Below are positions 36,121 to 44,701 of a stretch of DNA of 64,000 bases, piece after piece. Made by a program: the position numbers and the translations under genes. How positions within the stretch are numbered: the first letter of the stretch is position 1; each line of letters starts with the position of its first letter. The notes beneath the pieces were generated by a model. It searched no databases, was not told the origin of the DNA, and was given only the letters and a program-made list of their open reading frames with translations. The stretch comes from Methylobacterium sp. 10 (lineage in GTDB: Bacteria > Pseudomonadota > Alphaproteobacteria > Rhizobiales > Beijerinckiaceae), in contig NZ_KI912577.1 in the NCBI RefSeq assembly GCF_000519085.1, positions 436,501 to 500,500 on the forward strand. The letters are read 5' to 3'.

Positions 36121-37263
36121 ATGATCCTCTCCCCGCCTCTGCGCGACACCGCCGAAGGGCTCGCCCGGCTTTTCGCCGAACGGGCCGAGGGGCACGACCG
36201 CGCCGGCCGATTCGCGCATGACAACATCGCCGATCTCCGGAATGCCGGCCTGCCGGGGTTGATCGTGCCGCGTCGGCTCGGCGGCGGCGGCGCGGGGCTG
36301 GGGGCGGCCGCGATGGTGGTCGGCACCCTGGCGCGGGGCGAGCCCTCCACCGCCCTGGTGGTCACCATGCATTTCCTCCAGCACGGGCTGATCCATGCGC
36401 GGGAAAGCTGGCCCCGGGCCATCGCCGACCGGCTCGGCCGCGCGGCGGTGCAGGACGGTGCGCTCATCAACGCCCTGCGGGTGGAACCCGAGCTCGGCAC
36501 CCCCGCCAGGGGCGGACTGCCGGAGACGGTGGCGCGGGCGACGGCCACGGGCTGGCGCGTCAGCGGCCGCAAGATCTACTCCACCGGCAGCCCGGCCCTC
36601 ACGCACGGCCTCGTCTTCGTCCGCACCGACGAGGCGGAGCCGCGCATCGGCAACATCCTCGTGCCCATGGCCTCGCCGGGCGTGCGGATCGAGGAGACAT
36701 GGGACCATCTCGGCCTGCGCGCCAGCGGCAGCCACGACGTGATCTTCGAGGATGTGGACGTGCCGGCAGACCATGCGGTGGACCTTCGCCCGCCCGAAGG
36801 CTGGCGCAAGGCCGATACCGACCAGCAGGCCTGGAGCACGACGATGCTGTCGGCCCTCTACGACGGCGTCGCCCGCTCCGCGCAGGCCTGGTTCATCGCC
36901 TTCGCCAAAGACCGCAAGCCCGGAAGCCTCGGCCAGAGCCTCGCCACCCTGCCGCGTTTCCAGGATGCCATCGGCGAGAACGAGCGGCTGCTCGCCGTCA
37001 ACGCCCGCCTGATCCGGAGCGTCGCCGCGGACGTGGACGGGGGCGCCTGCCCCTCGGTGGTGGAATCCGGCTTCCTCAAGGCCACCGTCACCGAGAACGC
37101 GATCCAGGTGGTCCAGCGGGCCGTGGAGCTGGCCGGCAATCCCGGCCTGTCGCGGGCGAACCCGCTGGAGCGGCACCTGCGCGACGTCCTGTGCGGGCGC
37201 ATCCACTGGCCGCAGGCCGATGCTGTCCGCGTGTCCGCCGGCCGCGCCGCCCTCGGGCTCTGA
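36121..37263 (+). CDS. Acyl-CoA dehydrogenase-fold flavoprotein (SfnB/DszC-like, organosulfur operon)
   Basis: The 380-residue protein has the acyl-CoA dehydrogenase N-, middle and C-domains: helical start LARLFAERAEGHDRAG, beta-barrel motif GWRVSGRKIYSTGSPALTHG, and C-terminal helices with a QVVQRAVELAGNPGLSR motif. In the SfnB/SfnC/DszC branch, such flavoproteins oxidise sulfones or thiophenes rather than acyl-CoA. It is followed 37 bp later by an SsuD-like monooxygenase, which favours an organosulfur role. No clear catalytic Glu for a true dehydrogenase could be placed. Confidence 0.78.
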   Translation: MILSPPLRDTAEGLARLFAERAEGHDRAGRFAHDNIADLRNAGLPGLIVPRRLGGGGAGLGAAAMVVGTLARGEPSTALVVTMHFLQHGLIHARESWPRAIADRLGRAAVQDGALINALRVEPELGTPARGGLPETVARATATGWRVSGRKIYSTGSPALTHGLVFVRTDEAEPRIGNILVPMASPGVRIEETWDHLGLRASGSHDVIFEDVDVPADHAVDLRPPEGWRKADTDQQAWSTTMLSALYDGVARSAQAWFIAFAKDRKPGSLGQSLATLPRFQDAIGENERLLAVNARLIRSVAADVDGGACPSVVESGFLKATVTENAIQVVQRAVELAGNPGLSRANPLERHLRDVLCGRIHWPQADAVRVSAGRAALGL

Positions 37264-37300
37264 CATCACTTCCCCTTCCGACACGGACAAGGAGATCGCA

Positions 37301-38404
37301 ATGAGCTTCCTTCCAGCGGACGCCGTCGAGTTCATCGGCTTCGCCGCCCCCCGCTACACCTCCGAGACCCATGCGGCTTCGGGACCGGCCATCGACCGCG
37401 AATACCTGCGCCTGCTCGCCCAGGCGCATGAATGGGGCGGGTTCGACCGCATCCTGGTGGCCTTCTACGCCACCCAGCCCGACGCGCTGCTGCTCTCCGC
37501 CCAGATCGCGGCGGTGACCGACCGCATCGGACTGATGATCGCCCATCGGACCGGCTTCACCGCGCCGACGGTGGCCGCGCGCCAATTCGCGACCCTCGAC
37601 CAGCTGACCGGCGGGCGGGTCGCCATCCACGCCATCAGCGGCGGCGACGACAGGGAGCTGGCGCAGGACGGCGACCACCTCACCAAGGACGAGCGCTACG
37701 CCCGCACCGACGAGTTCCTCACCATCGCCCGGCAGGTCTGGACCGCCGAGGCGCCGTTCGATTTCGCCGGTGCGCATTACAGGATCGACCGCGGCTTCTC
37801 CGAGGTGAAGCCGGTGGACCCGCGCGGCATCCCGGTCTTCTTCGGCGGGGCCTCGCCGGCCGCCATCGCGGTGGCCGGGCGGCACGCCGACACCTACGCC
37901 CTGTGGGGCGAGAGCCTCGATCAGGTCCGGGAGGCGATCTCAAGGGTCCGGGCGGCGGCCGCCCCTCATGGCCGCGACCCGCGTTTCAGCCTGTCGTTCC
38001 GGCCGATCCTGGCCGCGACGGAGGAGGAAGCCTGGGCGAGGGCCGAGGACATCCTGGCCCGCACCCGCGCCACCCGCGCCGCCAGGGGTCTCGGCCCGGC
38101 ACCCGCGCCCGCGAACGAGGGCTCGCGGCGCCTGCTCGCGGCGGCCTCTCAAGGGTCCAGGCTCGACAAGCGTCTCTACACCGCCATCGCCCGGGAGACG
38201 GGCGCCTCGGGCAATTCCACCGCCCTCGTGGGCACGCCGGAGCAGGTGGCCGACGCCCTCCTCGACTATCACGACCTCGGGGTGCGGACCTTCCTGATCC
38301 GCGGCTTCGACCCGCTGGAGGACGCCATCGCCTATGGCCGCGATCTGATCCCCGCTTTCAAGCGCCTCCTCGCCCGGCGTGGCGAGCGGGCAGAGGCCGC
38401 CTGA
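37301..38404 (+). CDS. FMNH2-dependent alkanesulfonate monooxygenase-like enzyme (LLM family)
   Basis: This 367-residue luciferase-like barrel resembles SsuD, which releases sulfite from alkanesulfonates using reduced flavin from a separate reductase. Supporting stretches are GFDRILVAFYATQPDALLLSA, TGGRVAIHAISGGDDRE, and IPVFFGGASPAAIAVAGRHADTYALWGE. AGGAG precedes the ATG. Its stop overlaps the next start (TGATG), so it is coupled to the binding protein. No ssuE reductase gene is nearby. The substrate could also be a sulfone or another sulfur compound. Confidence 0.82.
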   Translation: MSFLPADAVEFIGFAAPRYTSETHAASGPAIDREYLRLLAQAHEWGGFDRILVAFYATQPDALLLSAQIAAVTDRIGLMIAHRTGFTAPTVAARQFATLDQLTGGRVAIHAISGGDDRELAQDGDHLTKDERYARTDEFLTIARQVWTAEAPFDFAGAHYRIDRGFSEVKPVDPRGIPVFFGGASPAAIAVAGRHADTYALWGESLDQVREAISRVRAAAAPHGRDPRFSLSFRPILAATEEEAWARAEDILARTRATRAARGLGPAPAPANEGSRRLLAAASQGSRLDKRLYTAIARETGASGNSTALVGTPEQVADALLDYHDLGVRTFLIRGFDPLEDAIAYGRDLIPAFKRLLARRGERAEAA

Positions 38405-39345
38405 TGCGCGCCCTCGTCACCATCCTCGCCCTGCTGGCGTTCACCGGCATCGCCCGCGCCGACGAGGCGGTGCTCCGCGTCGGCGATCAGCGGGGCAATG
38501 CCCGCGCCCTGATGGAAGCAGCCGGCGTCCTCGCCGACCTGCCCTACAAGCTCGAATGGAGCGAGTTTCCCGCCGCCGCCCCCCTCCTCGAAGCCCTGAA
38601 CGCCGGGGCGATCGATGCCGGCGGCGTCGGCGACGCGCCCTTTACCTTCGCGGCCGCCGCCGGGGTCCCGGTGAAGGCCTTCGTCGCCTTCCGCAACAAG
38701 CAGGACGGTCTCGCGATCCTCGTGGCCAAGGACTCGCCGATCAGGACGGTGGCCGACCTGAAGGGCAAGAGCATCGCCACCAACCGAGGCTCCATCGGCC
38801 ATCAGGTGGTGCTGGCCGCCCTGGAGGAGGCCGGCCTTCCGGCCAATGCCGTGACCCTGCGCTTCCTGCCGCCGGCGGATGCAAAGATCGCGCTGGCCAG
38901 TGGCAGCGTCGATGCGTGGTCGACCTGGGAGCCCTACACCTCCACCGCCGAGCTCGCCGGCCTCGCCCGCGTGGTCCGCGACGGCAACGGCATCACACCG
39001 GGACTGAGCTTCGCGGTGGCCTCCGACAGCGCCCTGAAGACCAAGCGGACGCAGCTCGCCGATTTCGGGCAGCGCCTCGTGAAGGCGCGGGAATGGGCGC
39101 TGAAGGATCCCGCCCCCTACGCGGCGGTCTGGTCGAAGCTCATCGGCCTGCCGGAGACGGTGCCGCTGCGCTGGTTCTCGCGGGCGGAGTACCGTGCCGT
39201 TCCCATCGACGACGCGGTGATCGCCGACGAGCAGCGCAACATCAACCTCTATGTCCGCTCCGGGCTGATCCCCGCCGCGCGGGCGCCGCGCGCCGACCTC
39301 ATCCTCGACAGGAGCTTCGAACCGCCGGCGATCGCGGTACGTTGA
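38404..39345 (+). CDS. SsuA-like periplasmic binding protein 1
   Basis: The 313-residue protein has a signal peptide (MRALVTILALLAFTGIARA) and the aliphatic-sulfonate/nitrate/taurine binding fold: LEALNAGAIDAGGVGDAPFTFAAAAGVPVKAF, SPIRTVADLKGKSIATNRGS, and DAWSTWEPYT. It overlaps the stop of the monooxygenase gene by 1 bp. It would deliver a sulfonate-like ligand to an ABC importer, but no permease or ATPase gene is in the operon. Related to the second binding protein at 39937, though clearly diverged. Confidence 0.86.
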   Translation: MRALVTILALLAFTGIARADEAVLRVGDQRGNARALMEAAGVLADLPYKLEWSEFPAAAPLLEALNAGAIDAGGVGDAPFTFAAAAGVPVKAFVAFRNKQDGLAILVAKDSPIRTVADLKGKSIATNRGSIGHQVVLAALEEAGLPANAVTLRFLPPADAKIALASGSVDAWSTWEPYTSTAELAGLARVVRDGNGITPGLSFAVASDSALKTKRTQLADFGQRLVKAREWALKDPAPYAAVWSKLIGLPETVPLRWFSRAEYRAVPIDDAVIADEQRNINLYVRSGLIPAARAPRADLILDRSFEPPAIAVR

Positions 39346-39371
39346 CACGATTGCCGCCGAGGACCGGACCC

Positions 39372-39911
39372 ATGCACGACCCTTCCGACCACAGCCACGA
39401 CCACGCCCATTCCGATCACGACCACGCGCATGACCACGAGGCGGCGCCCGCCACCGAGCGCTGGAAGCATGACGGCGTGCGGGTGATCCCCGGCGACAAG
39501 CTCGATTCCAACACCGCCCAGACGCCGGGCATGTTCCGGCAGGCGGCGATCAACCATGCCCGTGTCGGCGCGCAGAAGATCTGGGCCGGCACGGTGGCGA
39601 TCGCCCCCGACGCCAAGACCGGCGTGCACCATCACGGCGCCCTCGAGAGCGTGATCTACGTGGTCTCCGGCCGCGCCCGCATGCGCTGGGGCGACAAGCT
39701 CGAATTCGTGGCCGAAGCCGGCCCCGGCGACTTCATCTTCGTGCCGCCCTACGTGCCGCACCAGGAGATCAACGCCGATCCGGACCAGCCCCTGAACTGC
39801 GTCCTGGTGCGCTCCGACAACGAGGCGGTGGTGGTCAACATCACCGATGTCGAACCCGTGGAACGGCCCGAGACGGTCCATTGGGTCGACCCCATCCACA
39901 AGCATCCCTGA
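39372..39911 (+). CDS. Cupin-domain protein with His-rich N-terminus
   Basis: The 179-residue protein begins with about 20 residues dominated by His and Asp (HDHAHSDHDHAHDH), then a single cupin barrel with the metal motif GVHHHGALESVIYVVSGRARM and FVPPYVPHQEINAD. It ends DPIHKHP. No leader, so cytoplasmic. The cupin could be a dioxygenase, an isomerase or a sensor. The His-rich arm suggests extra metal binding. It lies between two binding protein genes in the organosulfur operon, 26 bp from each. Confidence 0.8.
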   Translation: MHDPSDHSHDHAHSDHDHAHDHEAAPATERWKHDGVRVIPGDKLDSNTAQTPGMFRQAAINHARVGAQKIWAGTVAIAPDAKTGVHHHGALESVIYVVSGRARMRWGDKLEFVAEAGPGDFIFVPPYVPHQEINADPDQPLNCVLVRSDNEAVVVNITDVEPVERPETVHWVDPIHKHP

Positions 39912-39936
39912 CCTGCCGCCTGCGAGACCTCCTTTC

Positions 39937-40899
39937 ATGATCCATCGTCGCCACGCGCTGCGGGCCGCCGCCGCGCTGAGTCTTCTCGCCCTCGCTCCGG
40001 GACGCGTGCTCGCCGTCGAGGCGAGGACGCTGCGCATCGGCTACCAGAAATCCTCGACCCTGATCGCCCTGCTCAAGCAGGACGGCAGCCTGGAAAAGGC
40101 GCTGGAGCCCCTCCAGGTCGGCCTCACCTGGCACGAATTCACCAGCGGCCTGCCGGTGATGGAGGCGCTCAACGCAGGCCAGATCGACCTCTCGGCGGAC
40201 GTGGCCGACACGGTGCCGATCTTCGCCCAGGCCGCCAATGCGCGGATCACCTACGTGGCGCAGGAGGCCGCCTCCCCTGCCGCGCAGGCCATCGTGGTAG
40301 GGGCCGACTCGCCCATCAAGACGGTGGCCGACCTCAAGGGCCGCAAGGTCGCGGTGACGAAGGGCGCCGGCAGCCACTACCTCCTCCTCGCCGCCCTGAA
40401 GGCGGAGGGGATTCCGTTCAAGGCGATCACGCCCGCCTATCTCACCCCTGCCGACGGGCGAACGGCGCTGGCCAGCGGCGGAGTCGAGGCCTGGGTCGCC
40501 TGGGATCCGTTCCTGTCGGCCGCCGAACTGCAATCGGGCGCCCGCATCCTGAAGGACGGCACCGGCCTGTCGCTCTACAAGCGCTACTACCTCGCCTCCG
40601 ACGCGTACGCAGCCAAGCACGGCGACATCCTCGACATCGTCTTCGCCAAGCTGCGCGACACCGGAACCTGGGTGAAGGCCCATCCCGACGAGGCCGCCAC
40701 CCGCCTCGGCGCCCTGTGGAAGCTCGATCCGGCCATCGTGGCCAAGGCCAATGCCCGCCGCACCTACGTCGTCGAGCCGGTGACCCGCGACGGGCTCTCC
40801 GAGCAGCAGACCATCGCCGATGCGTTTCGCGCCGAGGGCCTGCTGCCGCGCCCGGTCGATGCCTCGGCGCTCGGCATCTGGGCGCCGACCAAGTCCTGA
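39937..40899 (+). CDS. SsuA-like periplasmic binding protein 2
   Basis: The 320-residue product has a twin-Arg-like leader (MIHRRHALRAAAALSLLALAPGRVLA) and the aliphatic-sulfonate binding fold: RIGYQKSSTLIALLKQDGSLEKALEP, MEALNAGQIDLSADVADTVPIFAQAA, SPIKTVADLKGRKVAVTKGAGSHY, and EAWVAWDPF. It is the last gene of the operon and is followed by a bidirectional hairpin. Two different binding proteins in one operon suggest two ligands or a shared transporter elsewhere. Confidence 0.86.
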   Translation: MIHRRHALRAAAALSLLALAPGRVLAVEARTLRIGYQKSSTLIALLKQDGSLEKALEPLQVGLTWHEFTSGLPVMEALNAGQIDLSADVADTVPIFAQAANARITYVAQEAASPAAQAIVVGADSPIKTVADLKGRKVAVTKGAGSHYLLLAALKAEGIPFKAITPAYLTPADGRTALASGGVEAWVAWDPFLSAAELQSGARILKDGTGLSLYKRYYLASDAYAAKHGDILDIVFAKLRDTGTWVKAHPDEAATRLGALWKLDPAIVAKANARRTYVVEPVTRDGLSEQQTIADAFRAEGLLPRPVDASALGIWAPTKS

Positions 40900-40914
40900 C
40901 GCCGCCCACGAAAA

Positions 40915-40941
40915 ATCCCGATGAGCCGGGCTCATCGGGAT
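40915..40941. terminator. Rho-independent terminator between convergent genes
   Basis: A 12-bp perfect stem (ATCCCGATGAGC / GCTCATCGGGAT) with a 3-base loop lies between the ends of the second binding protein (plus) and the TonB receptor (minus). On the minus strand it is followed by TTTTT, a classic terminator for the receptor gene. On the plus strand it lacks a T-run. Confidence 0.85.
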
Positions 40942-40972
40942 CGAAGCGTTCCTCACCGCATGAGAAACGGGC

Positions 40973-43171
40973 TCACCACTTGTAGGAAACGCTCGCCACG
41001 ACCTTGCGCTGAGTGCCGTAGAAGCAGGCGGCCTCCGATGAGCAGGACGAGACGAAGCGGCGGTCGCCGATGTTGATGACGTTCACGGCAGCACGCCAGC
41101 CGGCGTAGTCGTAATGCACCGCTGCATCGAAGGTGACGTATTCCGGCACGGTGAGCGTGTTGTCGATATTGGCGAAGGACCGACCGACATAGTTGACGCC
41201 GCCGCCAAAGCCGAACCCTTTGAAGTCGCCGAGAGGGATCGTGTAATCCGCCCAGAGCGAGGCGAGGTTTTCGGGGATGCCCACCGGTACGAAGCCGATG
41301 CGCGGATCGGTCGGGCCGGCGCCCTCGAGCGTGCGTAGGCCGTAGATCGTGTACGAGGCGGTGAGGTTCAGCCCTTCCGCCAGGGTCGCTACGGCCGAGG
41401 CCTCGAACCCGCGCGAACGGACCTTGCCGACTTGAATGTTGACGAAGGGATCCTCCGCGGTGGCGGTCAGCACATTGTCGCGCACAAGATCGAAGGCCGC
41501 CACCGTGAACAGGGTGTTCCAACCCACCGGCTGGAACTTAGCGCCGACCTCGATCTGCTCGCCCTTCTCGGATTTTGCGGGGACATTGCCAGCGAGCAAG
41601 CCAGCCGTTGGGTTGAAGGAGGTTCCGTAGGTGACGTAGGGCGCAAGACCGTTGTCGAAATTATAGATGAGGCCGAGTCGGCCGCTAAAAGCACTCTCGT
41701 TGATCTGCGTCGACACACTGCCAGGCAGTTTATTGACTACGTTGTTCTCAACGAAATCCTGACGTCCACCAATCAGAAACGTGAGGTGATCGGTTAGGGC
41801 CACCTGATCCTGAAGGTAGAGCCCGACCTGCTGGAGTTGCTGATTTGCTACCCGGTAGGGAGCCGTTGGCCCGGCTGCCTGGTAATAGCGTGGGAACAGG
41901 ACGCTGAGAGGCGGCACAGTGAAACTCGTAGCCTGGGTATCGGACAGGCTGTAGCGCTTGTAGTCCACGCCCATCAGCAGAGTGTGGCCGAAGTAACCGT
42001 CGTTGAATCGAGCTTCCGCCTGATTGTCGACGGTAAAGATCCCCGCCCTTGGCGTAGTCTGGAAACCGTATCGGTTCAGCACCGTCTGAGAATCATCGGT
42101 GTAACCATTGGCGACGTAGCGCTGGTCGCTGACTTCGGTGAACGAATAGCGGAAGTTTTGGCGCACGGTCCAGACATCGTCGACGTGATGCTCGAACTCG
42201 TAGCCGAGATTGGCCTGGTTGCGGGTGTAACGATCGATGAGCGGGTCGCTGGCGTTGAGCTTGCGGTCGATGCGGAAGCCCGACGCGTTGTTGCGCACGG
42301 TGCCGGCATAGGGAAGGAACTGGCCGGCACCGCCGGTCTCGTCGCGCTGGAAGCTCGTGAGCACCGTGAAGGTGGTGGCACCGTCGGGCTTATAGGTGAT
42401 GCTCGGCGCGATGTAGTAGCGGTCCTCGGGCGCGAAGTTCACCTGGGCGTCGCCGTTCTGGAAGCGGCCGGTCAGCCGGTAGAACCAGTGGCCGGATTCG
42501 TCCACCGGGCCGCCGAGATCGAAGGCGGCGTAGCGCTGGCTGAACGAGCCACCGCCGAGTTCGAGGTAGCGCAGGGGCGTGAAGGTCGGACGCTTGGAGA
42601 CGATGTTGACGAGGCCGCCCACGGGGCTGCCGCCGAACAGGGTGGCGGCAGGGCCGCGCAGCAGTTCGATGCGCTCGGCGCCGAACGGGTCGATGCGGAA
42701 ATTGGCGAAGGAGGTCTGGAACAGCTGGAGCCCGTCCCGGAACAGGCCGGATTCCGTGGCCGAGAAGCCGCGGATCAGGAACCAGTCGAGGCGGGTGTCG
42801 GGGCCGAACTGGTTGGCGTAGATCCCCGGCGTATAGCGCACGGCCTCGGACAGGGTTTGGGAGCCCTGCGCCTTGATCTGCTCGGCACCGACGACGCTGA
42901 TCGATTGCGGGGTACGGATGATCGGCGTGTCGGTCTTCGTCGCCGTGGCGCTGCGGGTGGCGACATAGCCGTCCACCGGGCCGCGGGCGGTCTCGGGCGC
43001 GCGCCGCCCATTGCCTGCTCCCGCTCCGTTCCCACCTCCCGAGCCTTCGACGCTCAGGGTCTCGAGCGTCACGGCCCGTTCCTGCGCCGCGGCGGCGCCC
43101 GTCAAGGCGAGCACGATGAGTGACACGCCGGCTGCGAGAGTGGCAGGACAGGCGAAGGAAGGGGACGACAT
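40973..43171 (-). CDS. TonB-dependent siderophore receptor 2
   Basis: This 732-residue outer-membrane receptor has a signal peptide (MSSPSFACPATLAAGVSLIV..., cleavage near AAAAQ) and a VTLETLSV segment. A Gly/Asn linker and plug domain (TKTDTPIIRTPQSISVVG, FLIRGFSATESG, RIELLRGPAATLFGGSPVGGLVN) follow. The barrel ends in ASVSYKW. A Cys pair (SSCSSEAACFYG) near the end matches receptor 1, so both belong to one FhuA-like branch. A 17-bp Irr-like palindrome lies 72 bp upstream, implying iron control. Confidence 0.92.
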   Translation of the reverse strand: MSSPSFACPATLAAGVSLIVLALTGAAAAQERAVTLETLSVEGSGGGNGAGAGNGRRAPETARGPVDGYVATRSATATKTDTPIIRTPQSISVVGAEQIKAQGSQTLSEAVRYTPGIYANQFGPDTRLDWFLIRGFSATESGLFRDGLQLFQTSFANFRIDPFGAERIELLRGPAATLFGGSPVGGLVNIVSKRPTFTPLRYLELGGGSFSQRYAAFDLGGPVDESGHWFYRLTGRFQNGDAQVNFAPEDRYYIAPSITYKPDGATTFTVLTSFQRDETGGAGQFLPYAGTVRNNASGFRIDRKLNASDPLIDRYTRNQANLGYEFEHHVDDVWTVRQNFRYSFTEVSDQRYVANGYTDDSQTVLNRYGFQTTPRAGIFTVDNQAEARFNDGYFGHTLLMGVDYKRYSLSDTQATSFTVPPLSVLFPRYYQAAGPTAPYRVANQQLQQVGLYLQDQVALTDHLTFLIGGRQDFVENNVVNKLPGSVSTQINESAFSGRLGLIYNFDNGLAPYVTYGTSFNPTAGLLAGNVPAKSEKGEQIEVGAKFQPVGWNTLFTVAAFDLVRDNVLTATAEDPFVNIQVGKVRSRGFEASAVATLAEGLNLTASYTIYGLRTLEGAGPTDPRIGFVPVGIPENLASLWADYTIPLGDFKGFGFGGGVNYVGRSFANIDNTLTVPEYVTFDAAVHYDYAGWRAAVNVINIGDRRFVSSCSSEAACFYGTQRKVVASVSYKW

Positions 43172-43242
43172 GGGAGTGCGGCTCCGGGTGACGGACAGCA
43201 GAACGGGCTCGCGGAAACGGCGAGACTTGCCCTGCAGCGTTG

Positions 43243-43259
43243 TTTAGAATTATGATAAA
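43243..43259. promoter_or_regulatory. Irr-type iron control element upstream of receptor 2
   Basis: TTTAGAATTATGATAAA is a near-palindrome (12 of 16 paired positions symmetric). It resembles the iron control element bound by Irr in Hyphomicrobiales, built on TTTAGAA arms. It lies 72-88 bp upstream of the receptor start in an AT-rich patch. Irr or a Fur relative would link receptor expression to iron status. Confidence 0.6.
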
Positions 43260-43547
43260 CTACTGTAATACAACGTGTATTCGCCCTTCCGCCGTAGCTT
43301 TCGGCTTGGGAGGTGGCAAGATACCCAACACTATTCGTTGGTCGCCGTTGCCGGTTCGACACAGAGCGCAAGGGTTGTCCTGCGGTCGCACGCTCAGCCT
43401 GTGCGAGATGTCCGCGCCCAGGACGATGCGGGATCGGGGCGGGAGCCAGCGGATCGGGAGGTGGAACCGGATCAGGGCCGGGGCCCGTTCTCGACGCGAC
43501 GCTGTGCGTGGCGGAGTGCGGCCTGTCCTGGATGACGGCCGATGGAA

Positions 43548-43578
43548 CTCATCCCCGGCGCGGCCGGCCGGGGATGAG
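43548..43578 (-). terminator. Hairpin downstream of fghA
   Basis: An 11-bp perfect stem (CTCATCCCCGG / CCGGGGATGAG) with a 9-base loop starts 17 bp after the fghA stop on the minus strand. No T-run follows, so it may act with Rho or as a 3'-end stabiliser. Confidence 0.55.
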
Positions 43579-43594
43579 GGGAGTGGCGGAGGCC

Positions 43595-44428
43595 TTACTT
43601 CAGACGGTCGGCGGCCCAGGCGATGTGGTCGTCCATGAAGGTCGAGATGAAGAAGTAGGAGTGATCGTAGCCCTCGCGCATGTTCAGCGTCAGGGGGATC
43701 CCGGCCTTCTCGCAGGCCTCTTCCAGGAGCCAGGGGCGCAGGCCATCCTGCAGGAAGCTGTCGGCCGTGCCCTGGTCCACCAGGAACTCCGAAAAGCGCT
43801 TGCCGTCCTCGATCAGCGCGGTGGCGTCATGCGCGCGCCAGGCCGCCTCGTTGGTCCCGAGATACTTCTCGAAGGCGGGCTTCGACCATCCGGCGGTGGA
43901 GGGCTGGGCGATGGGCGCGAAGGCCGAGCAGGACTTGAAACGGTCGGGATAGGTGAGCGCGATGGTCAGCGCGCCGTGGCCGCCCATGGAGTGGCCGAAG
44001 ATGCCCTGGCGGGACATGTCGGCGGGGAAGTTCTCGGCGATGAGGGCGGGGAGCTCCTCGGTGACGTAGCTCCACATCCGGTAATTGGTGGCGTAGGGCG
44101 CCTCCGTCGCGTCGACATAGAAGCCGGCGCCCGAGCCGAACTGCCAGTTGCCGGCCTCGTCGGGAATGTCCGCGCCGCGCGGGCTGGTATCCGGCGCCAC
44201 GATGATCACGCCATGCTCAGCGGCGGCGCGGCGGTACTCGCCCTTGTCCATGACGTTGGCATGGGTGCAGGTCAGGCCGGACAGGTACCAGAGCACCGGC
44301 ACCGGGCCGTTCTCGGCCTGCGGCGGCACGAACACCGCGAAGGTCATGGGACAGCCGGTGGTCTTGGCATCGTGCTTGTAGACGCCCTGCGTTCCGCCAT
44401 GGGCGCGGGCCTTCGAGATGGTTTCCAT
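43595..44428 (-). CDS. fghA: S-formylglutathione hydrolase
   Basis: FghA splits S-formylglutathione into formate and glutathione, the second step of glutathione-dependent formaldehyde oxidation. The 277-residue alpha/beta hydrolase has VLWYLSGLTCTHANVMDKGEY, the nucleophile elbow GHSMGGHGAL, DQGTADSFL (Asp), and DHSYFFISTFMDDHI (His). It follows frmA on the minus strand with a 273-bp repeat-rich gap between. The ATG at 44428 gives the normal N-terminus METISKARAHGGTQ. Confidence 0.95.
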   Translation of the reverse strand: METISKARAHGGTQGVYKHDAKTTGCPMTFAVFVPPQAENGPVPVLWYLSGLTCTHANVMDKGEYRRAAAEHGVIIVAPDTSPRGADIPDEAGNWQFGSGAGFYVDATEAPYATNYRMWSYVTEELPALIAENFPADMSRQGIFGHSMGGHGALTIALTYPDRFKSCSAFAPIAQPSTAGWSKPAFEKYLGTNEAAWRAHDATALIEDGKRFSEFLVDQGTADSFLQDGLRPWLLEEACEKAGIPLTLNMREGYDHSYFFISTFMDDHIAWAADRLK

Positions 44429-44494
44429 GCGGTGATCTCCTGATGGGGGTGAGTGGATCGTATTTAGCGAATCTCATCGGAAGGTGCGCATGCC

Positions 44495-44688
44495 CCCTCT
44501 CCCCGCACGCGGGGAGAGGGTCGCGGACACCTTGCCGTGTCCGCGACGAGCGGAGGCGAAGCCGAAGCGATGGTGAGGGGGCGGTTTCGGAGGAGTCTTG
44601 TACGGAGGCGCCCCCTCACCGTCGGCTGCCGCCTCGACGCGCCGACGACGGGGGCGTCGCGTCCCTCTCCCCGCAAGCGGGGAGAGAG
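44495..44688. repeat. Composite palindromic intergenic repeat between frmA and fghA
   Basis: Four stems occur in a row: CCCTCTCCCCGC / GCGGGGAGAGGG (44495-44520), GTCGCGGACAC / GTGTCCGCGAC (44520-44547), GGTGAGGGGGCG / CGCCCCCTCACC (44572-44620, 25-base loop), and a second CTCTCCCCGC hairpin (44665-44688). The outer hairpins share the same sequence in inverted form. This has the build of a REP-like or MITE-like mobile palindromic element rather than a simple terminator. Confidence 0.75.
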
Positions 44689-44701
44689 GATGCTCGTTTC
44701 T

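Larger units (their letters stand above)
43172..43594. other. Intergenic region between receptor 2 and fghA
   Basis: These 423 bp hold the receptor 2 promoter region with an Irr-like box (43243-43259) and the fghA terminator hairpin (43548-43578). Plus-strand open frames here have no family features and are treated as non-coding. Confidence 0.5.

Noticed and set aside
43240..43638. 132-codon plus-strand frame between receptor 2 and fghA
   Set aside because: It begins in the promoter region, runs into the fghA 3' end in antisense, and is Arg/Gly/Cys-rich without family features.
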